Shown piece by piece: positions 10,129 to 19,210 of a stretch of DNA of 50,414 bases; the first letter of the stretch is position 1, and every line of letters starts with the position of its first letter. The notes beneath the pieces were generated by a model. It had not been told where the DNA came from, did not search any database, and saw nothing but the letters and a program-made list of their open reading frames with translations. A program made the translations under genes and the position numbers. The stretch is from JAVDCA01 sp035293985 (GTDB taxonomy: Bacteria; Pseudomonadota; Alphaproteobacteria; Rhizobiales; Xanthobacteraceae): NCBI GenBank assembly GCA_035293985.1, contig DATGLS010000001.1:1-50414 (forward strand). The letters run 5' to 3'.

Positions 10129-10586
10129 GCCGGCGCGTCCGCCGTCATCGCCCCGACCTCGGCCTCGGCGACCAGCTGGCCCGCGACCTTCGCCTCACCG
10201 CGGAACCACCACATGGTGCGGCGCTGATTGATCTTGGTGACGTGGTACTCGATGGTGTCGCCCGGCGTCACCGGCTTGCGGAACTTGGCCTTGTCGATGG
10301 TCATGAAGTAGACGACCTGCGGCCGCCCGACGAGATTCTTGGCGAGAATGCAGATGGCGCCCGCGGTCTGCGCCATGCCCTCGATGATGAGGACGCCGGG
10401 AAAAACCGGGTTGCCGGGAAAATGCCCGAGGAACTGGGGCTCGTTCGCGGTCACGTTCTTGATGCCGACCGCCGACTCGTCGCCGCGGATGTTGATGATG
10501 CGGTCGACCATCAGGAACGGATAGCGATGCGGCAGCGCCGCCAGGATCCGCTGGATATCGGCCGTCCCGAGGCTGTCGCCCGTCAT
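10125..10586 (-). CDS. fabZ: 3-hydroxyacyl-[acyl-carrier-protein] dehydratase FabZ
   Basis: A 153-residue hot-dog-fold dehydratase that removes water from 3-hydroxyacyl-ACP in fatty acid elongation, competing with LpxA and LpxD for the same substrate pool. The catalytic pair is His55 in GHFPGNPVFPG and Glu69 in LIIEGMAQ. The open frame extends to 10886, but the start at 10586 is the one that overlaps the lpxD stop codon (ATGA), and the upstream part is a shadow of lpxD. It also overlaps lpxA by 4 bases. Confidence 0.95.
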   Translation of the reverse strand: MTGDSLGTADIQRILAALPHRYPFLMVDRIINIRGDESAVGIKNVTANEPQFLGHFPGNPVFPGVLIIEGMAQTAGAICILAKNLVGRPQVVYFMTIDKAKFRKPVTPGDTIEYHVTKINQRRTMWWFRGEAKVAGQLVAEAEVGAMTADAPA

Positions 10587-11659
10587 TCGTCGCCCTCGGC
10601 CTTCTGCCGGCCCTTCCCGCGGACCTTGCCGCCACGCACCATCTTGCCGATCGTCGCCTCGGTCCGAAGCCACTCCCGGAACGGGCGTGCCGGAAAGCCG
10701 CCCCAGTCGACGCCTGCCGGCACGTCGGTGATGACGCCGGCCCGGGCGGCAAGCCGCGCGCCGGAGCCGACGGTCAGGTGATCGGCGATGCCGACCTGGC
10801 CACCCAGCATGACGTAGTCTCCGACCTCGACGCTGCCGGAAATCCCGGTCTGCGACACGATGAAGCAATAACGTCCGATCGAGCAATTATGCCCGATCTG
10901 CACCAGATTATCGATCTTGGTTCCCTCCCCGATGACGGTATCGCGGGTCGCTCCCCGGTCGATCGTCGTGTTGGCACCGATCTCGACGTCGTCCTGGATG
11001 ATGACCCGGCGAACCTGGGGAATTTTGATCGGCCCGCCCCGGTCGGGGAGAAAGCCGAACCCGTCCTGGCCGATGCGGCAGCCCGGATGGATGATCACGC
11101 GGTCGCCGAGCAGCGTATGCATGAGCGAGGCCCCGGCGCCGATCGCGCATTGACGGCCGATGCGCACGCCGGGACCGATCACCGCATTGGCGGCCACCAC
11201 CGAACCGGCGCCGATCTCGGCGCCCGGGCCGATGACGACGCCCGGATCGATCGTGACGCCCTGCTCGAGCCGCGCCTGTGGGTGCACCGTGGCGCCGGCC
11301 GCGGTGCCGTCGGCGCCGAACAGCGAGGACGGGCGCTGTGCCGCGGGAAAGAGCGCACGTGCGACCATGACGAAGGCGCGATAAGGGTCGCGCACGCGCA
11401 GGGCGGCGACGCGGGCCGGGACGTCCGCCACGAACCGCTCGCCCACGAGGCACGCTCCGGCGCGCGTCGTCGCGAGGTCGGCGGCCGAGCCGCGCTTGTC
11501 GAAAAAGGTGATGTCGGCCGGGCCGGCGCGGTCGAGCGGCGCAATGTCACCGATCGGCCGGGCGAGATCGGCTGCGGCACGCGCCTCGGCACCGGTCAGC
11601 GTCGCGATCTCGCCGACCGTCAGGGCGCGCGCAGGCTTGAAGAAAAGTGGCTCGTTCAT
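10583..11659 (-). CDS. lpxD: UDP-3-O-(3-hydroxyacyl)glucosamine N-acyltransferase
   Basis: A 358-residue beta-helix acyltransferase that adds the N-linked 3-hydroxyacyl chain, third step of lipid A synthesis. An N-terminal uridine-binding domain (residues 1-100, with ITFFDKRGSAADLATTRAG) is followed by hexapeptide repeats such as VTIDPGVVIGPGAEIG. It lies 36 bases after bamA with no separate skp/ompH gene between them, and overlaps fabZ. The C-terminal 25 residues are basic. Length is as expected. Confidence 0.95.
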   Translation of the reverse strand: MNEPLFFKPARALTVGEIATLTGAEARAAADLARPIGDIAPLDRAGPADITFFDKRGSAADLATTRAGACLVGERFVADVPARVAALRVRDPYRAFVMVARALFPAAQRPSSLFGADGTAAGATVHPQARLEQGVTIDPGVVIGPGAEIGAGSVVAANAVIGPGVRIGRQCAIGAGASLMHTLLGDRVIIHPGCRIGQDGFGFLPDRGGPIKIPQVRRVIIQDDVEIGANTTIDRGATRDTVIGEGTKIDNLVQIGHNCSIGRYCFIVSQTGISGSVEVGDYVMLGGQVGIADHLTVGSGARLAARAGVITDVPAGVDWGGFPARPFREWLRTEATIGKMVRGGKVRGKGRQKAEGDE

Positions 11660-11695
11660 GCCACCCGTTGCGCGGCCGCCAGCCCGGCTTGCCCG

Positions 11696-14200
11696 TTAGA
11701 ATTTGGTGCCGCCACCGAAGCGGAAGAGCTGGGTGTGATCGTAAGACTGCTTGGTGATCGGGTAGGCAAGGTCGAAACGCAACGGCCCGAACGGCGAATC
11801 CCAAATCAACCCAACGCCCGCCGAGGAGCGGATCATCGTGTCGTTGCAGAGCTGGCCGACGATGCCGTTGTTGCAGGTCGTCAATTGCTCGCCGGTCACG
11901 TTCCACGAGGTCGGCCCCTTGTAGTCGAGCAACTGGCCGGCGTCGGCGAAGACCGCAAAGCGCATGCCGAAATCCTTCGGCGCGAACCACAGCGGCTGCT
12001 GGAACTCCACCGTCGCGGCCCAATAAAGCGAACCGCCCAGCGCGTCGTTGTTGGTGCCGGGCGTCAGGTCGCGCGGACCGAAGCCGGAAGGCGCGAAGCC
12101 CCGGACCATGTTCGGTCCGCCTTGGAAGTGGTCGAGCATGCGCAGGCTCTGGCCGCCCCAGCCGGCCGCCCACCCGCCTTGGAAGCGCAGCAAGCCGATG
12201 AGGTCGGGCAGCACCTCGTCGTAGAGCTTGAAGTCGCCGGTGGTCTTGATGAAGTTCACGTCGCCGCCGGCACCCGCGATGTCCTGATTGATCGTGGCGA
12301 GAAAGCCGCTGGTCGGATTGCGGTTGTTGTCGAGGGTATTGTAGGTGAAGCCGTATCCCAGCATCGAGACGAACACCGGACCGGCCGCGAGCTCCTTGCG
12401 CACCGCGAGCGAGGCCTCGCCGTCGGCGTAGCAGTTCGTGGTGAACGGCAGCCCGGTCGCCGGATCGATCATCCCCTGATTGGTCGGCGTCGGGAAGGTG
12501 TTGTTGGCGCTGCTCGGGTTGATGTTGTTACAGTTGTCGAACTGCTGCGGCAGCTGGATCTCCTGCCGGTAGGCGGTGTAGCGCAGCTGGGTCGACAGGT
12601 AGTCGGTGATCGGAATACCGAGCTTGATGTCGCCGCCGATGGTCGAGGACGTGTACGACAGATAGGTCGGGTCGGTCGTCTGCTTGCCGAACACGTCGAG
12701 GCCGAGCGCCAGCCGCTCGCCGAGCAGATAGGGCTCGATATAAGACAGGTTGAAGCCGCGTGAGCGCGAGCCGTACTGGACCGAGGCGCGGGCGACATCG
12801 CCGGTGCCGAGCAGGTTGCGCTCGCCGATGCCCACCTCGCCGAGCACGCCGTCGGCGGTCGAATAGCCGGCCGAGAACGAGAACTCGCCGGTCGACTGCT
12901 CCTCGACGTCGACGTTGATGATGACGCGGTCGGGCGCCGAGCCGGGCTCGCTGGTGATCTTGACCGACTTGAAGTAGCCGAGGTTTTTCAACCGCCGCTC
13001 GGCGCGGTCGACCAGCGCGTGGTTGTAGGCGTCGCCCTCGACGATGTCGAACTCGCGCCGGATGACGTAGTCGCGCGTCTTGGTGTTGCCGTGGATGTTG
13101 ATGCGCTCGATGTAGGCGTGCGGGCCCTCCTCGAGCGTGAACACGATGTTGACGAGGTGGTGCTCGAAATCGCGGTCGCCGCGCGGCTTGACGGTGGCAA
13201 AGGGGTAGCCGCGCTTGGCGACGTCGATCGTGAGATCCTCGACGGTCTTCTGCACCAGATCGGCATTGTACACGTTGCCGGGCGACACCCGCAGGATCGG
13301 TCGCAGCGACGCGGGCGGCACCGCGTTCACGGTCGATTGGATGTCGACCGAGCCGATCTTGTACTGGTCGCCTTCCTCGATCGTGTAGGTGATCACGAAG
13401 CCCTTGCGGCTCGGATCGTATTCGGCGGTCGCCGACACGATGCGCACGTCGGCGAAGCCGTTGCGCAGGTAGAAGCGGCGCAGCAGGTCGCGATCGACCT
13501 CGATGCGATCGGCATCATAGATGTCGTTGTTCTTGAGGAAGCTCCACCAGTGCGTGACGCCGGTCTTGATCACGTCGCTCAGGCGGTAATCGGAGAAGTG
13601 GTGGTTGCCGACGAAGTTGATCGTCGCGACGCCGGTCTTGGCGCCCTCGTTGATCTCGAACACCAGATCGACGCGGTTGTTGGGCAGCTCGATGATCTTC
13701 GGATCGACCCGGACGTCGTAACGGCCACTATGATGATAGACGTCGATGATGCGCTCGACGTCGGCCTGGACGGTCGCACGCGAGAAGGTGCCGCGCGCCT
13801 TCGACTGGATTTCCGCCGCGAGCTGCTCGTCCTTGGCTTTCTTGTTGCCTTCGAAGGCCACCCGGTTGATCACCGGATTCTCGATCACCGAGACGATGAC
13901 GCGGCCGCCTTCCTGGCGGATCTTCACGTCCTGGAACAGGCCGGTCTGGTAAAGCGCCTTCAGGCCAGCGTCGATGCGCGGCGCGTCGAGCCGCTCATTG
14001 GGCGATCCACCGGCATTGAAATAGGAGCGGATGGTCTCCGCCTCGACTCGCTTGTTGCCCTCGACGACGATCTGCCCGACGGTCTGCGCATGCGCATACC
14101 CCACCGTGCCGATACTCGCGGCCAACAGGCAGAAAGCAGCCCCGACGAGGACAATGGCAGCGATACCAAGTCCTCTGATACCCCGAACGCAACGTCCCAT
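11696..14200 (-). CDS. bamA: outer membrane protein assembly factor BamA
   Basis: An 834-residue Omp85 protein, the central insertase of the BAM complex that folds beta-barrels into the outer membrane. The N-terminus has a hydrophobic signal peptide with likely cleavage after YAHA (about residue 38). Five POTRA repeats follow, the first beginning IVVEGNKRVEAETIRSYF. The C-terminal Omp85 barrel starts near residue 440 and ends with Phe (RFGGGTKF), the outer-membrane signature. VRGFAPSGFGPRD contains the conserved VRGF motif of barrel loop 6. It heads the lipid A genes, with rseP 137 bases upstream. Confidence 0.95.
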   Translation of the reverse strand: MGRCVRGIRGLGIAAIVLVGAAFCLLAASIGTVGYAHAQTVGQIVVEGNKRVEAETIRSYFNAGGSPNERLDAPRIDAGLKALYQTGLFQDVKIRQEGGRVIVSVIENPVINRVAFEGNKKAKDEQLAAEIQSKARGTFSRATVQADVERIIDVYHHSGRYDVRVDPKIIELPNNRVDLVFEINEGAKTGVATINFVGNHHFSDYRLSDVIKTGVTHWWSFLKNNDIYDADRIEVDRDLLRRFYLRNGFADVRIVSATAEYDPSRKGFVITYTIEEGDQYKIGSVDIQSTVNAVPPASLRPILRVSPGNVYNADLVQKTVEDLTIDVAKRGYPFATVKPRGDRDFEHHLVNIVFTLEEGPHAYIERINIHGNTKTRDYVIRREFDIVEGDAYNHALVDRAERRLKNLGYFKSVKITSEPGSAPDRVIINVDVEEQSTGEFSFSAGYSTADGVLGEVGIGERNLLGTGDVARASVQYGSRSRGFNLSYIEPYLLGERLALGLDVFGKQTTDPTYLSYTSSTIGGDIKLGIPITDYLSTQLRYTAYRQEIQLPQQFDNCNNINPSSANNTFPTPTNQGMIDPATGLPFTTNCYADGEASLAVRKELAAGPVFVSMLGYGFTYNTLDNNRNPTSGFLATINQDIAGAGGDVNFIKTTGDFKLYDEVLPDLIGLLRFQGGWAAGWGGQSLRMLDHFQGGPNMVRGFAPSGFGPRDLTPGTNNDALGGSLYWAATVEFQQPLWFAPKDFGMRFAVFADAGQLLDYKGPTSWNVTGEQLTTCNNGIVGQLCNDTMIRSSAGVGLIWDSPFGPLRFDLAYPITKQSYDHTQLFRFGGGTKF

Positions 14201-14337
14201 GCGCTCCGTGCCCTATTCCCCTTCAAGACCCCAAGCGAACCCCTGAGTCCCTACCCGTTTGTTACAGGCTTTCAGGGCTCGCGCAACCGGACTTTAACTC
14301 CTCCTTTGTCCTTTCGCCTCAGCACGTTGCAGGAGAG

Positions 14338-15489
14338 TTACACCTTCGGTACCGCGAAGTGGGACAAGTCGTTCCACACCGTAAAAATCATCAACATCAG
14401 GATGATCGCGAGCCCGATCCGGAACCCCATTTCCTGCACGCGTTCGGACAGCGGACGCCCCCGCGCCGCCTCGATTCCGTAGAACAGAAGGTGGCCGCCA
14501 TCGAGTAGCGGTATCGGAAAGAGATTTAACAGCCCAATCGAGACGGAAATAAGCCCGGCCCAGTTCATCAGGGTCGGGAAGCCGAGCGAGGCCGCCTCGC
14601 CCGACATCTGGGCGATACGCACCACGCCGCCGAGCTGATCGGCCGAGGCCTTGCGCATCGCCAGCCGACCCAGATACCGGAAGGTCTGATCGACCACGAA
14701 CCAGGTTTGCTTGACCGCCGCCTGCAGCGCACCCACAGGGCCGAACGTGATCGTGTGCACGTTCTCGATCGACGATTTCGGCGGCTTGATGCCGAGACGC
14801 CCGATGTGATTGCCGAATTCGTCCGTCTCCAGCCTCGGGGTCGCGTGCAGGTCGACCTTCGCGCCGTTGCGCTCGACCACTATGTCGAGCGGCTCGTTGG
14901 GACTGAGGGCGACGATCTCCTGCATGTCCTCGAAGCTTCCGATCGGGCTACCGTTGATCGAGAGCACGAGGTCGCCCGACTGAAAGCCCGCGGCCTCGGC
15001 GGCGCTGGCCGGGAGCACCAGACCCACGCGCGCATCGATCTCCTGCTTGCCGTGAAAAAAGAAGATCGTCGCGAAGATCACGATGGCGAGGAGGAAATTC
15101 GCAATCGGTCCGGCCGCCACCACGGCCATGCGCTTGCCCACCGGTTGATGGAAGAAGCTCACCTGCTGCTCGTCCGGATTCATCGCCGCAATCGCCTCGG
15201 CGTCGGGGACGCTCGCGGCGTTGTCGTCGCCGAAGAACTTGACGTAGCCGCCGAGTGGAATCGCCGACACCTTCCAGCGCGTGCCATGGCGATCACTGAA
15301 GCCGACGAGTTCCGGGCCGAATCCGATCGAGAAGGCCAGCACCTTGACGCCGCACCAGCGCGCGATGAGGAAATGGCCGAGCTCGTGGAAGAACACGATG
15401 ATGGTCAGAACGAACAGAAATGGAACCATGGTCGCCAGGAGGAAATGCGGAATTCCACTCAGCAGCGAGATCAGGTTCCAACTCATCAC
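14338..15489 (-). CDS. rseP: site-2 protease RseP (RIP zinc metalloprotease)
   Basis: A 383-residue multipass inner-membrane protease that cuts anti-sigma factors within the membrane. The zinc motif HELGH is at residues 35-39 in the first membrane helix, and the second motif, NLFPIPLLDGGH, is near residue 335. One PDZ domain is visible in between (VGLVLPASAAEAAGFQSGD). Two adjacent ATGs exist at 15489 and 15486 and either could be used. It lies between dxr and bamA, the common order in proteobacteria, linking isoprenoid synthesis to envelope assembly. Substrates in this organism are not shown by the sequence. Confidence 0.94.
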   Translation of the reverse strand: MMSWNLISLLSGIPHFLLATMVPFLFVLTIIVFFHELGHFLIARWCGVKVLAFSIGFGPELVGFSDRHGTRWKVSAIPLGGYVKFFGDDNAASVPDAEAIAAMNPDEQQVSFFHQPVGKRMAVVAAGPIANFLLAIVIFATIFFFHGKQEIDARVGLVLPASAAEAAGFQSGDLVLSINGSPIGSFEDMQEIVALSPNEPLDIVVERNGAKVDLHATPRLETDEFGNHIGRLGIKPPKSSIENVHTITFGPVGALQAAVKQTWFVVDQTFRYLGRLAMRKASADQLGGVVRIAQMSGEAASLGFPTLMNWAGLISVSIGLLNLFPIPLLDGGHLLFYGIEAARGRPLSERVQEMGFRIGLAIILMLMIFTVWNDLSHFAVPKV

Positions 15490-15565
15490 GATTGCCTCCG
15501 CTTCAGCCCAAGGGGGCGGCTCCGCGCCGCCCGCGCCTTGCCGAAGTTAACGATTGGTTGACGCG

Positions 15566-16795
15566 TTAAGATGCCTTTAAGGCTATTTCCGGCACAAGGG
15601 CCCGCGCCAACGATCGCGCATTATGGTCAATGGCGAGCGCGGCCGAGACATCGGCGGGCTCGACCAGCATGCCGCGGGCCGAGGCCGCCTCGATGGTCGC
15701 CTCGACCAGCGCCGGAATGCCGGCAAATCCGATACGCCGCTCCAGGAATTCGCCGACCGCGACCTCGTTCGCGGCGTTGAGCACGGTCGGCGCGCCGGCT
15801 CCGGTCTCGAGCGCAAGGCGCGCCAGCCGCAGCGCCGGGAACCGCACCGGATCAGGCGCTTCGAAGGTCAGGTTCGCAAGGCGCGCGAAATCGAGCCTCG
15901 TCGCGGCATCTATGCGATCGGGCCAGGCGAGGCAATGCGCGATGGGGACGCGCATGTCGGTCGGACCGATCTGCGCCACCATCGAGCCGTCGCGATATTC
16001 GACCATGCCGTGCACGATCGACTGCGGGTGCACGAACACGTCGATCTGCGCGGAAGGCGCATCGAACAGGTGATGCGCCTCGATGATCTCGAGGCCCTTG
16101 TTCATCAGCGTCGCCGAATCGATCGTCACCTTCGGGCCCATCGACCAGTTGGGGTGGCGCAGCGCCTGCTCGGGCGTGGCGGTGCGGATCGCCTCGGCGG
16201 TCCAGGTGCGGAACGGGCCGCCCGAGGCGGTGACGATGATGCGATGGACGTTCTCGCGCGCGCCGGCGGCGAGCGCCTGGAAGATCGCGTTGTGCTCGGA
16301 ATCGACCGGCAGCACGGTCGCGCCGGCCGCGGCGGCGCGGCGCATGAAAAGGTTCCCGGCGCACACCAGCGTCTCCTTGTTGGCGAGCGCGACGATCGCG
16401 CCGCGCTCGGCCGCCGCAAGCGTCGAGCGCAAGCCCGCCGCGCCGGTGATCGCGCCCATCACCCAATCGGCCGGACGTTGCGCCGCCTCGACCACCGCGT
16501 CGTCGCCGGCGCCGGCGGCGATGCCGGACCCCGCGAGCGCCGATTTGAGCTCCTCGTAGCAGGCCGGGTCCGCGACCGCCGCAAACCCGACATTGAGCTC
16601 GCGCGCGAGCTTCGCCAGCGCCCCGGCGTTGCGCGCGGCCGTCACGGCTTCGACGCGGAAACGGCCGCGGTTGCGCCGAATGAGATCGATCGTGCTGGCG
16701 CCGATCGATCCGGTCGCACCCAGGATCGTGATCGAGCGCATCGCCGGCGCCGATGCGCGCTCGGTTCGACGGGTCAACGGTACGGCGCTCGTCAT
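15566..16795 (-). CDS. dxr: 1-deoxy-D-xylulose-5-phosphate reductoisomerase
   Basis: A 409-residue NADPH-dependent enzyme, second step of the MEP isoprenoid pathway. The nucleotide-binding ITILGATGSIGASTIDLIRR begins at residue 22, after a short extra N-terminus. Metal and substrate residues are in LPVDSEHNAIFQ, ASGGPFR and TIDSATLMNKGLEIIEAHHL. Its product feeds undecaprenyl-PP made by UppS, encoded two genes upstream. The gap to cdsA is 27 bases. Firm. Confidence 0.96.
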   Translation of the reverse strand: MTSAVPLTRRTERASAPAMRSITILGATGSIGASTIDLIRRNRGRFRVEAVTAARNAGALAKLARELNVGFAAVADPACYEELKSALAGSGIAAGAGDDAVVEAAQRPADWVMGAITGAAGLRSTLAAAERGAIVALANKETLVCAGNLFMRRAAAAGATVLPVDSEHNAIFQALAAGARENVHRIIVTASGGPFRTWTAEAIRTATPEQALRHPNWSMGPKVTIDSATLMNKGLEIIEAHHLFDAPSAQIDVFVHPQSIVHGMVEYRDGSMVAQIGPTDMRVPIAHCLAWPDRIDAATRLDFARLANLTFEAPDPVRFPALRLARLALETGAGAPTVLNAANEVAVGEFLERRIGFAGIPALVEATIEAASARGMLVEPADVSAALAIDHNARSLARALVPEIALKAS

Positions 16796-16822
16796 CGTAT
16801 CAAATCTCTCTCAAAATCTTCG

Positions 16823-17692
16823 TCACCACACCAGCAAGCCGCGCGCCGCCGCATCCATGCCGCCGCGCGCGATGCCGATCACTGCCGCGAGGACCGCGGC
16901 AGCCAAAAACCCGTCCAGGCGATCCATGATGCCGCCGTGGCCCGGAATGAGGTGGCTCGCGTCCTTCACGCCGAACCGCCGCTTGAGCGCCGATTCGAAC
17001 AGGTCGCCCGCCTGTGACGCGACCGACAGTAGCAAAGCGAGGCCGCCGACGGCGAGCGAATTCGGGATGCCTGCCCCATTGGTTACCGCAAGATGGGTTA
17101 CCGCCAGCCCGGCCGCGACGGCGCCGCACACCCCGCCGATCGCGCCCGACCAGGTCTTGTTCGGGCTGACGCGCCGCCAGAGCTTCGGGCCGCCGACGAG
17201 CCGCCCGGCGAAGTAGGCCAGAATGTCGGTCGCCCAGGTGACGGCGAACAGAAAAAGGATGGCCAGGAACCCATAGTGTGGATCGGCGCGCAGCAGGATG
17301 CAGGCGATCGGCAAGGCGACCGCATAGACGATGCCGGACGCCACCCATGACCGCGCCGAGCCCGGCGGTGACGCGAGCCATTCGACCGCCGCGCCATAGA
17401 GCGCGATCAGCGCCGCCACGCCGCCGAACCCGACCATGGCGGCGATCCCGGCGGCGAGGAGCGCGCATTCGCCGAGCCCGACATGGGTTGCCGCCGGGTC
17501 CCCGACGATTCGGCGCCACTCGTGCAGGATGCCCCATGCCGCGAGCATCCAGAAGGCGAAGAACGCCCAGCCGCCGAGCCAGGCGACGCCGACCGCGAGC
17601 GGCGCCAGCACGATCGCGGATAGGATGCGCAGAACGAGCTCGCGGCGGGGAGGCTCACGTGCCGTGGCGAGTGCTGGTCGCGGCTGGTCCAC
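16823..17692 (-). CDS. cdsA: phosphatidate cytidylyltransferase
   Basis: Integral membrane enzyme making CDP-diacylglycerol from phosphatidate and CTP, for all phospholipids. About eight membrane helices are visible, and the C-terminal signature ALKRRFGVKDASHLIPGHGG with the following DRLD is complete. The start is uncertain. An ATG at 17770 would overlap uppS by 68 bases; the GTG at 17692 lies just after the uppS stop and gives 289 residues, closer to the family's usual length, so it is used here, although its ribosome binding site is poor. Membrane segments begin soon after at RILSAIVLAPLAVG. Confidence 0.92.
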   Translation of the reverse strand: MDQPRPALATAREPPRRELVLRILSAIVLAPLAVGVAWLGGWAFFAFWMLAAWGILHEWRRIVGDPAATHVGLGECALLAAGIAAMVGFGGVAALIALYGAAVEWLASPPGSARSWVASGIVYAVALPIACILLRADPHYGFLAILFLFAVTWATDILAYFAGRLVGGPKLWRRVSPNKTWSGAIGGVCGAVAAGLAVTHLAVTNGAGIPNSLAVGGLALLLSVASQAGDLFESALKRRFGVKDASHLIPGHGGIMDRLDGFLAAAVLAAVIGIARGGMDAAARGLLVW

Positions 17693-17702
17693 GATGCGGG
17701 CG

Positions 17703-18458
17703 TCACGATCCGGTGCGCGCGACGAGGCCGCCAAACCGTCGCTCGCGACGATGGAATTCGAGGATCGCATCCTCGAGCGCGCGGCGGTCGAAATCCGGCC
17801 AGAAGATCGGCAGAAACACGAGCTCGCTGTAGGCGGCCTGCCACATCAGGAAATTGGACAGCCGCTGCTCGCCGCTGGTGCGGATGATGAGGTCGGGATC
17901 GGGCACATCGGGCGCGTCGAGAAAGCCGGTAAGCGCCTCGGCCGTGATCGCCTCCGGCTTGAGCCGGCCGGCCACGACCTCGGCGGCGGCGCGGCGCGCC
18001 GCGCGCGCGATCTCCTGGCGGGCCCCGTAGTTGAAGGCGACCACCAGCACGAGCCCGGTGTTCGCCCGCGTCAGATCCTCGGCCTCCTGCAGCAGGCGAT
18101 TGATGTCCGGATCGAGATCGTCGCGCTCGCCGATGATGCGCACGCGCACATTGCTCTTGTGCAGGTCGGCGAGATCGTTGCGCACGAAGCGCCGCAGCAG
18201 CCCCATCAGCTCGCGCACCTCGGTGGGCGGCCGCGACCAGTTCTCCGAGCTGAACGAGAAGATGGTGAGATAGTCGATGCCGAGATCGCCGGCCGCGCGC
18301 ACGGTGCGGCGCAACGCCTCGACGCCGCGCCGATGCCCTTCGACGCGCGGCAGGCCGCGCTGGGCGGCCCAGCGTCCGTTGCCGTCCATGATGACGGCGA
18401 CATGTCGCGGGACGCCGAAGCCGTCGCTCAGGTTCGGCGCCGCCTCGGTGTCGGGCAT
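17703..18458 (-). CDS. uppS: undecaprenyl diphosphate synthase
   Basis: A 251-residue cis-prenyltransferase making the C55 lipid carrier for peptidoglycan and O-antigen. HVAVIMDGNGRWA holds the catalytic Asp25. FSSENW and SGEQRLSNFLMWQAAYSELV are the other conserved regions, the latter ending in the magnesium-binding Glu. It sits between frr and cdsA in the usual order. Firm. Confidence 0.96.
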   Translation of the reverse strand: MPDTEAAPNLSDGFGVPRHVAVIMDGNGRWAAQRGLPRVEGHRRGVEALRRTVRAAGDLGIDYLTIFSFSSENWSRPPTEVRELMGLLRRFVRNDLADLHKSNVRVRIIGERDDLDPDINRLLQEAEDLTRANTGLVLVVAFNYGARQEIARAARRAAAEVVAGRLKPEAITAEALTGFLDAPDVPDPDLIIRTSGEQRLSNFLMWQAAYSELVFLPIFWPDFDRRALEDAILEFHRRERRFGGLVARTGS

Positions 18459-18532
18459 CTCGTCCTGCCTTGCCTTGCGGTCCCGTGGTCGGAGGCGTCT
18501 GCGGCAGAAGACACTGCCGCTCTGCTGTCAAT

Positions 18533-18582
18533 GGCGCATGTCCTTGCGGCGAACCGGTGGCCGGCTCGGCGGGACATGCGCC
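18533..18582. repeat. perfect 11-base inverted repeat between frr and uppS
   Basis: GGCGCATGTCC (18533-18543) and GGACATGCGCC (18572-18582) are exact complements around 28 bases that are themselves rich in CCGG pairings. The element ends 2 bases beyond the frr stop codon. It would form a strong hairpin in the frr-uppS transcript; no T-run follows, so it may stabilise the upstream message or partly terminate transcription. Confidence 0.6.
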
Positions 18583-18584
18583 GG

Positions 18585-19148
18585 TTAGACCGTCATGATC
18601 TCTTTTTCTTTGTGCGTGAGCGCCTGATCGATCTCGGCAATCATCGCGTCGGTCGCCTTCTGCACGTCGGCCGACTGGCGCTTGCCGTCGTCCTCGCTTA
18701 TCTTGTGCTCCTTCTCGAGCTTCTTGAGCAGGTCGAGGCCGTCGCGCCGCACGTGGCGCACCGCGACCTTGGCGGCCTCGGCGTATTTGTGCGCGACCTT
18801 GACGAGCTCCTTGCGCCGCTCCTCGTTGAGCTCGGGGACGCGCAGGCGGATCGTCTGGCCCTCGGTCGCAGGGGTGAGCCCCAGATTGGCGGCGGTGATC
18901 GCCTTCTCGACCGCGTGCACCATCGAGCGGTCCCACACCTGCACCGAGATGAGGCGCGGCTCCGGCACGCTGATGGTGGCGAGCTGGTTGAGCGGCATGT
19001 TGTTGCCGTAGGCCTCGGCCTGCACGTGGTCGAGCAGGTGCGGCGAGGCGCGGCCGGTGCGCAGCCCGCTCAGCTCCTGCTTGAGCACGCCCATGGCGCC
19101 CTGCATGCGTCGTTTGAGCTCGTTGAGATCGAATGTTGCGGTCGCCAT
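18585..19148 (-). CDS. frr: ribosome recycling factor
   Basis: A 187-residue RRF that splits post-termination ribosomes with EF-G. The start MATATFDL at 19148 is preceded by AGGAGG five bases upstream, the best Shine-Dalgarno sequence in the window, so the longer open frame to 19598 is rejected (it is a shadow of pyrH). Typical RRF segments are seen: LRTGRASPHLLD, TPATEGQTIRLRVPELNEERR and KISEDDGKR. The gap to pyrH is 62 bases. Confidence 0.96.
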   Translation of the reverse strand: MATATFDLNELKRRMQGAMGVLKQELSGLRTGRASPHLLDHVQAEAYGNNMPLNQLATISVPEPRLISVQVWDRSMVHAVEKAITAANLGLTPATEGQTIRLRVPELNEERRKELVKVAHKYAEAAKVAVRHVRRDGLDLLKKLEKEHKISEDDGKRQSADVQKATDAMIAEIDQALTHKEKEIMTV

Positions 19149-19210
19149 GAATACCTCCTCGCGCGCCCTCCTCGGGTGTCGGCGCGGGCCGCCTACGGGG
19201 TCAGGCGGCT

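Noticed and set aside
10778..12763. 661-residue open frame antisense to lpxD and bamA
   Set aside because: Shadow frame; the opposite strand has clear LpxD and BamA motifs throughout.
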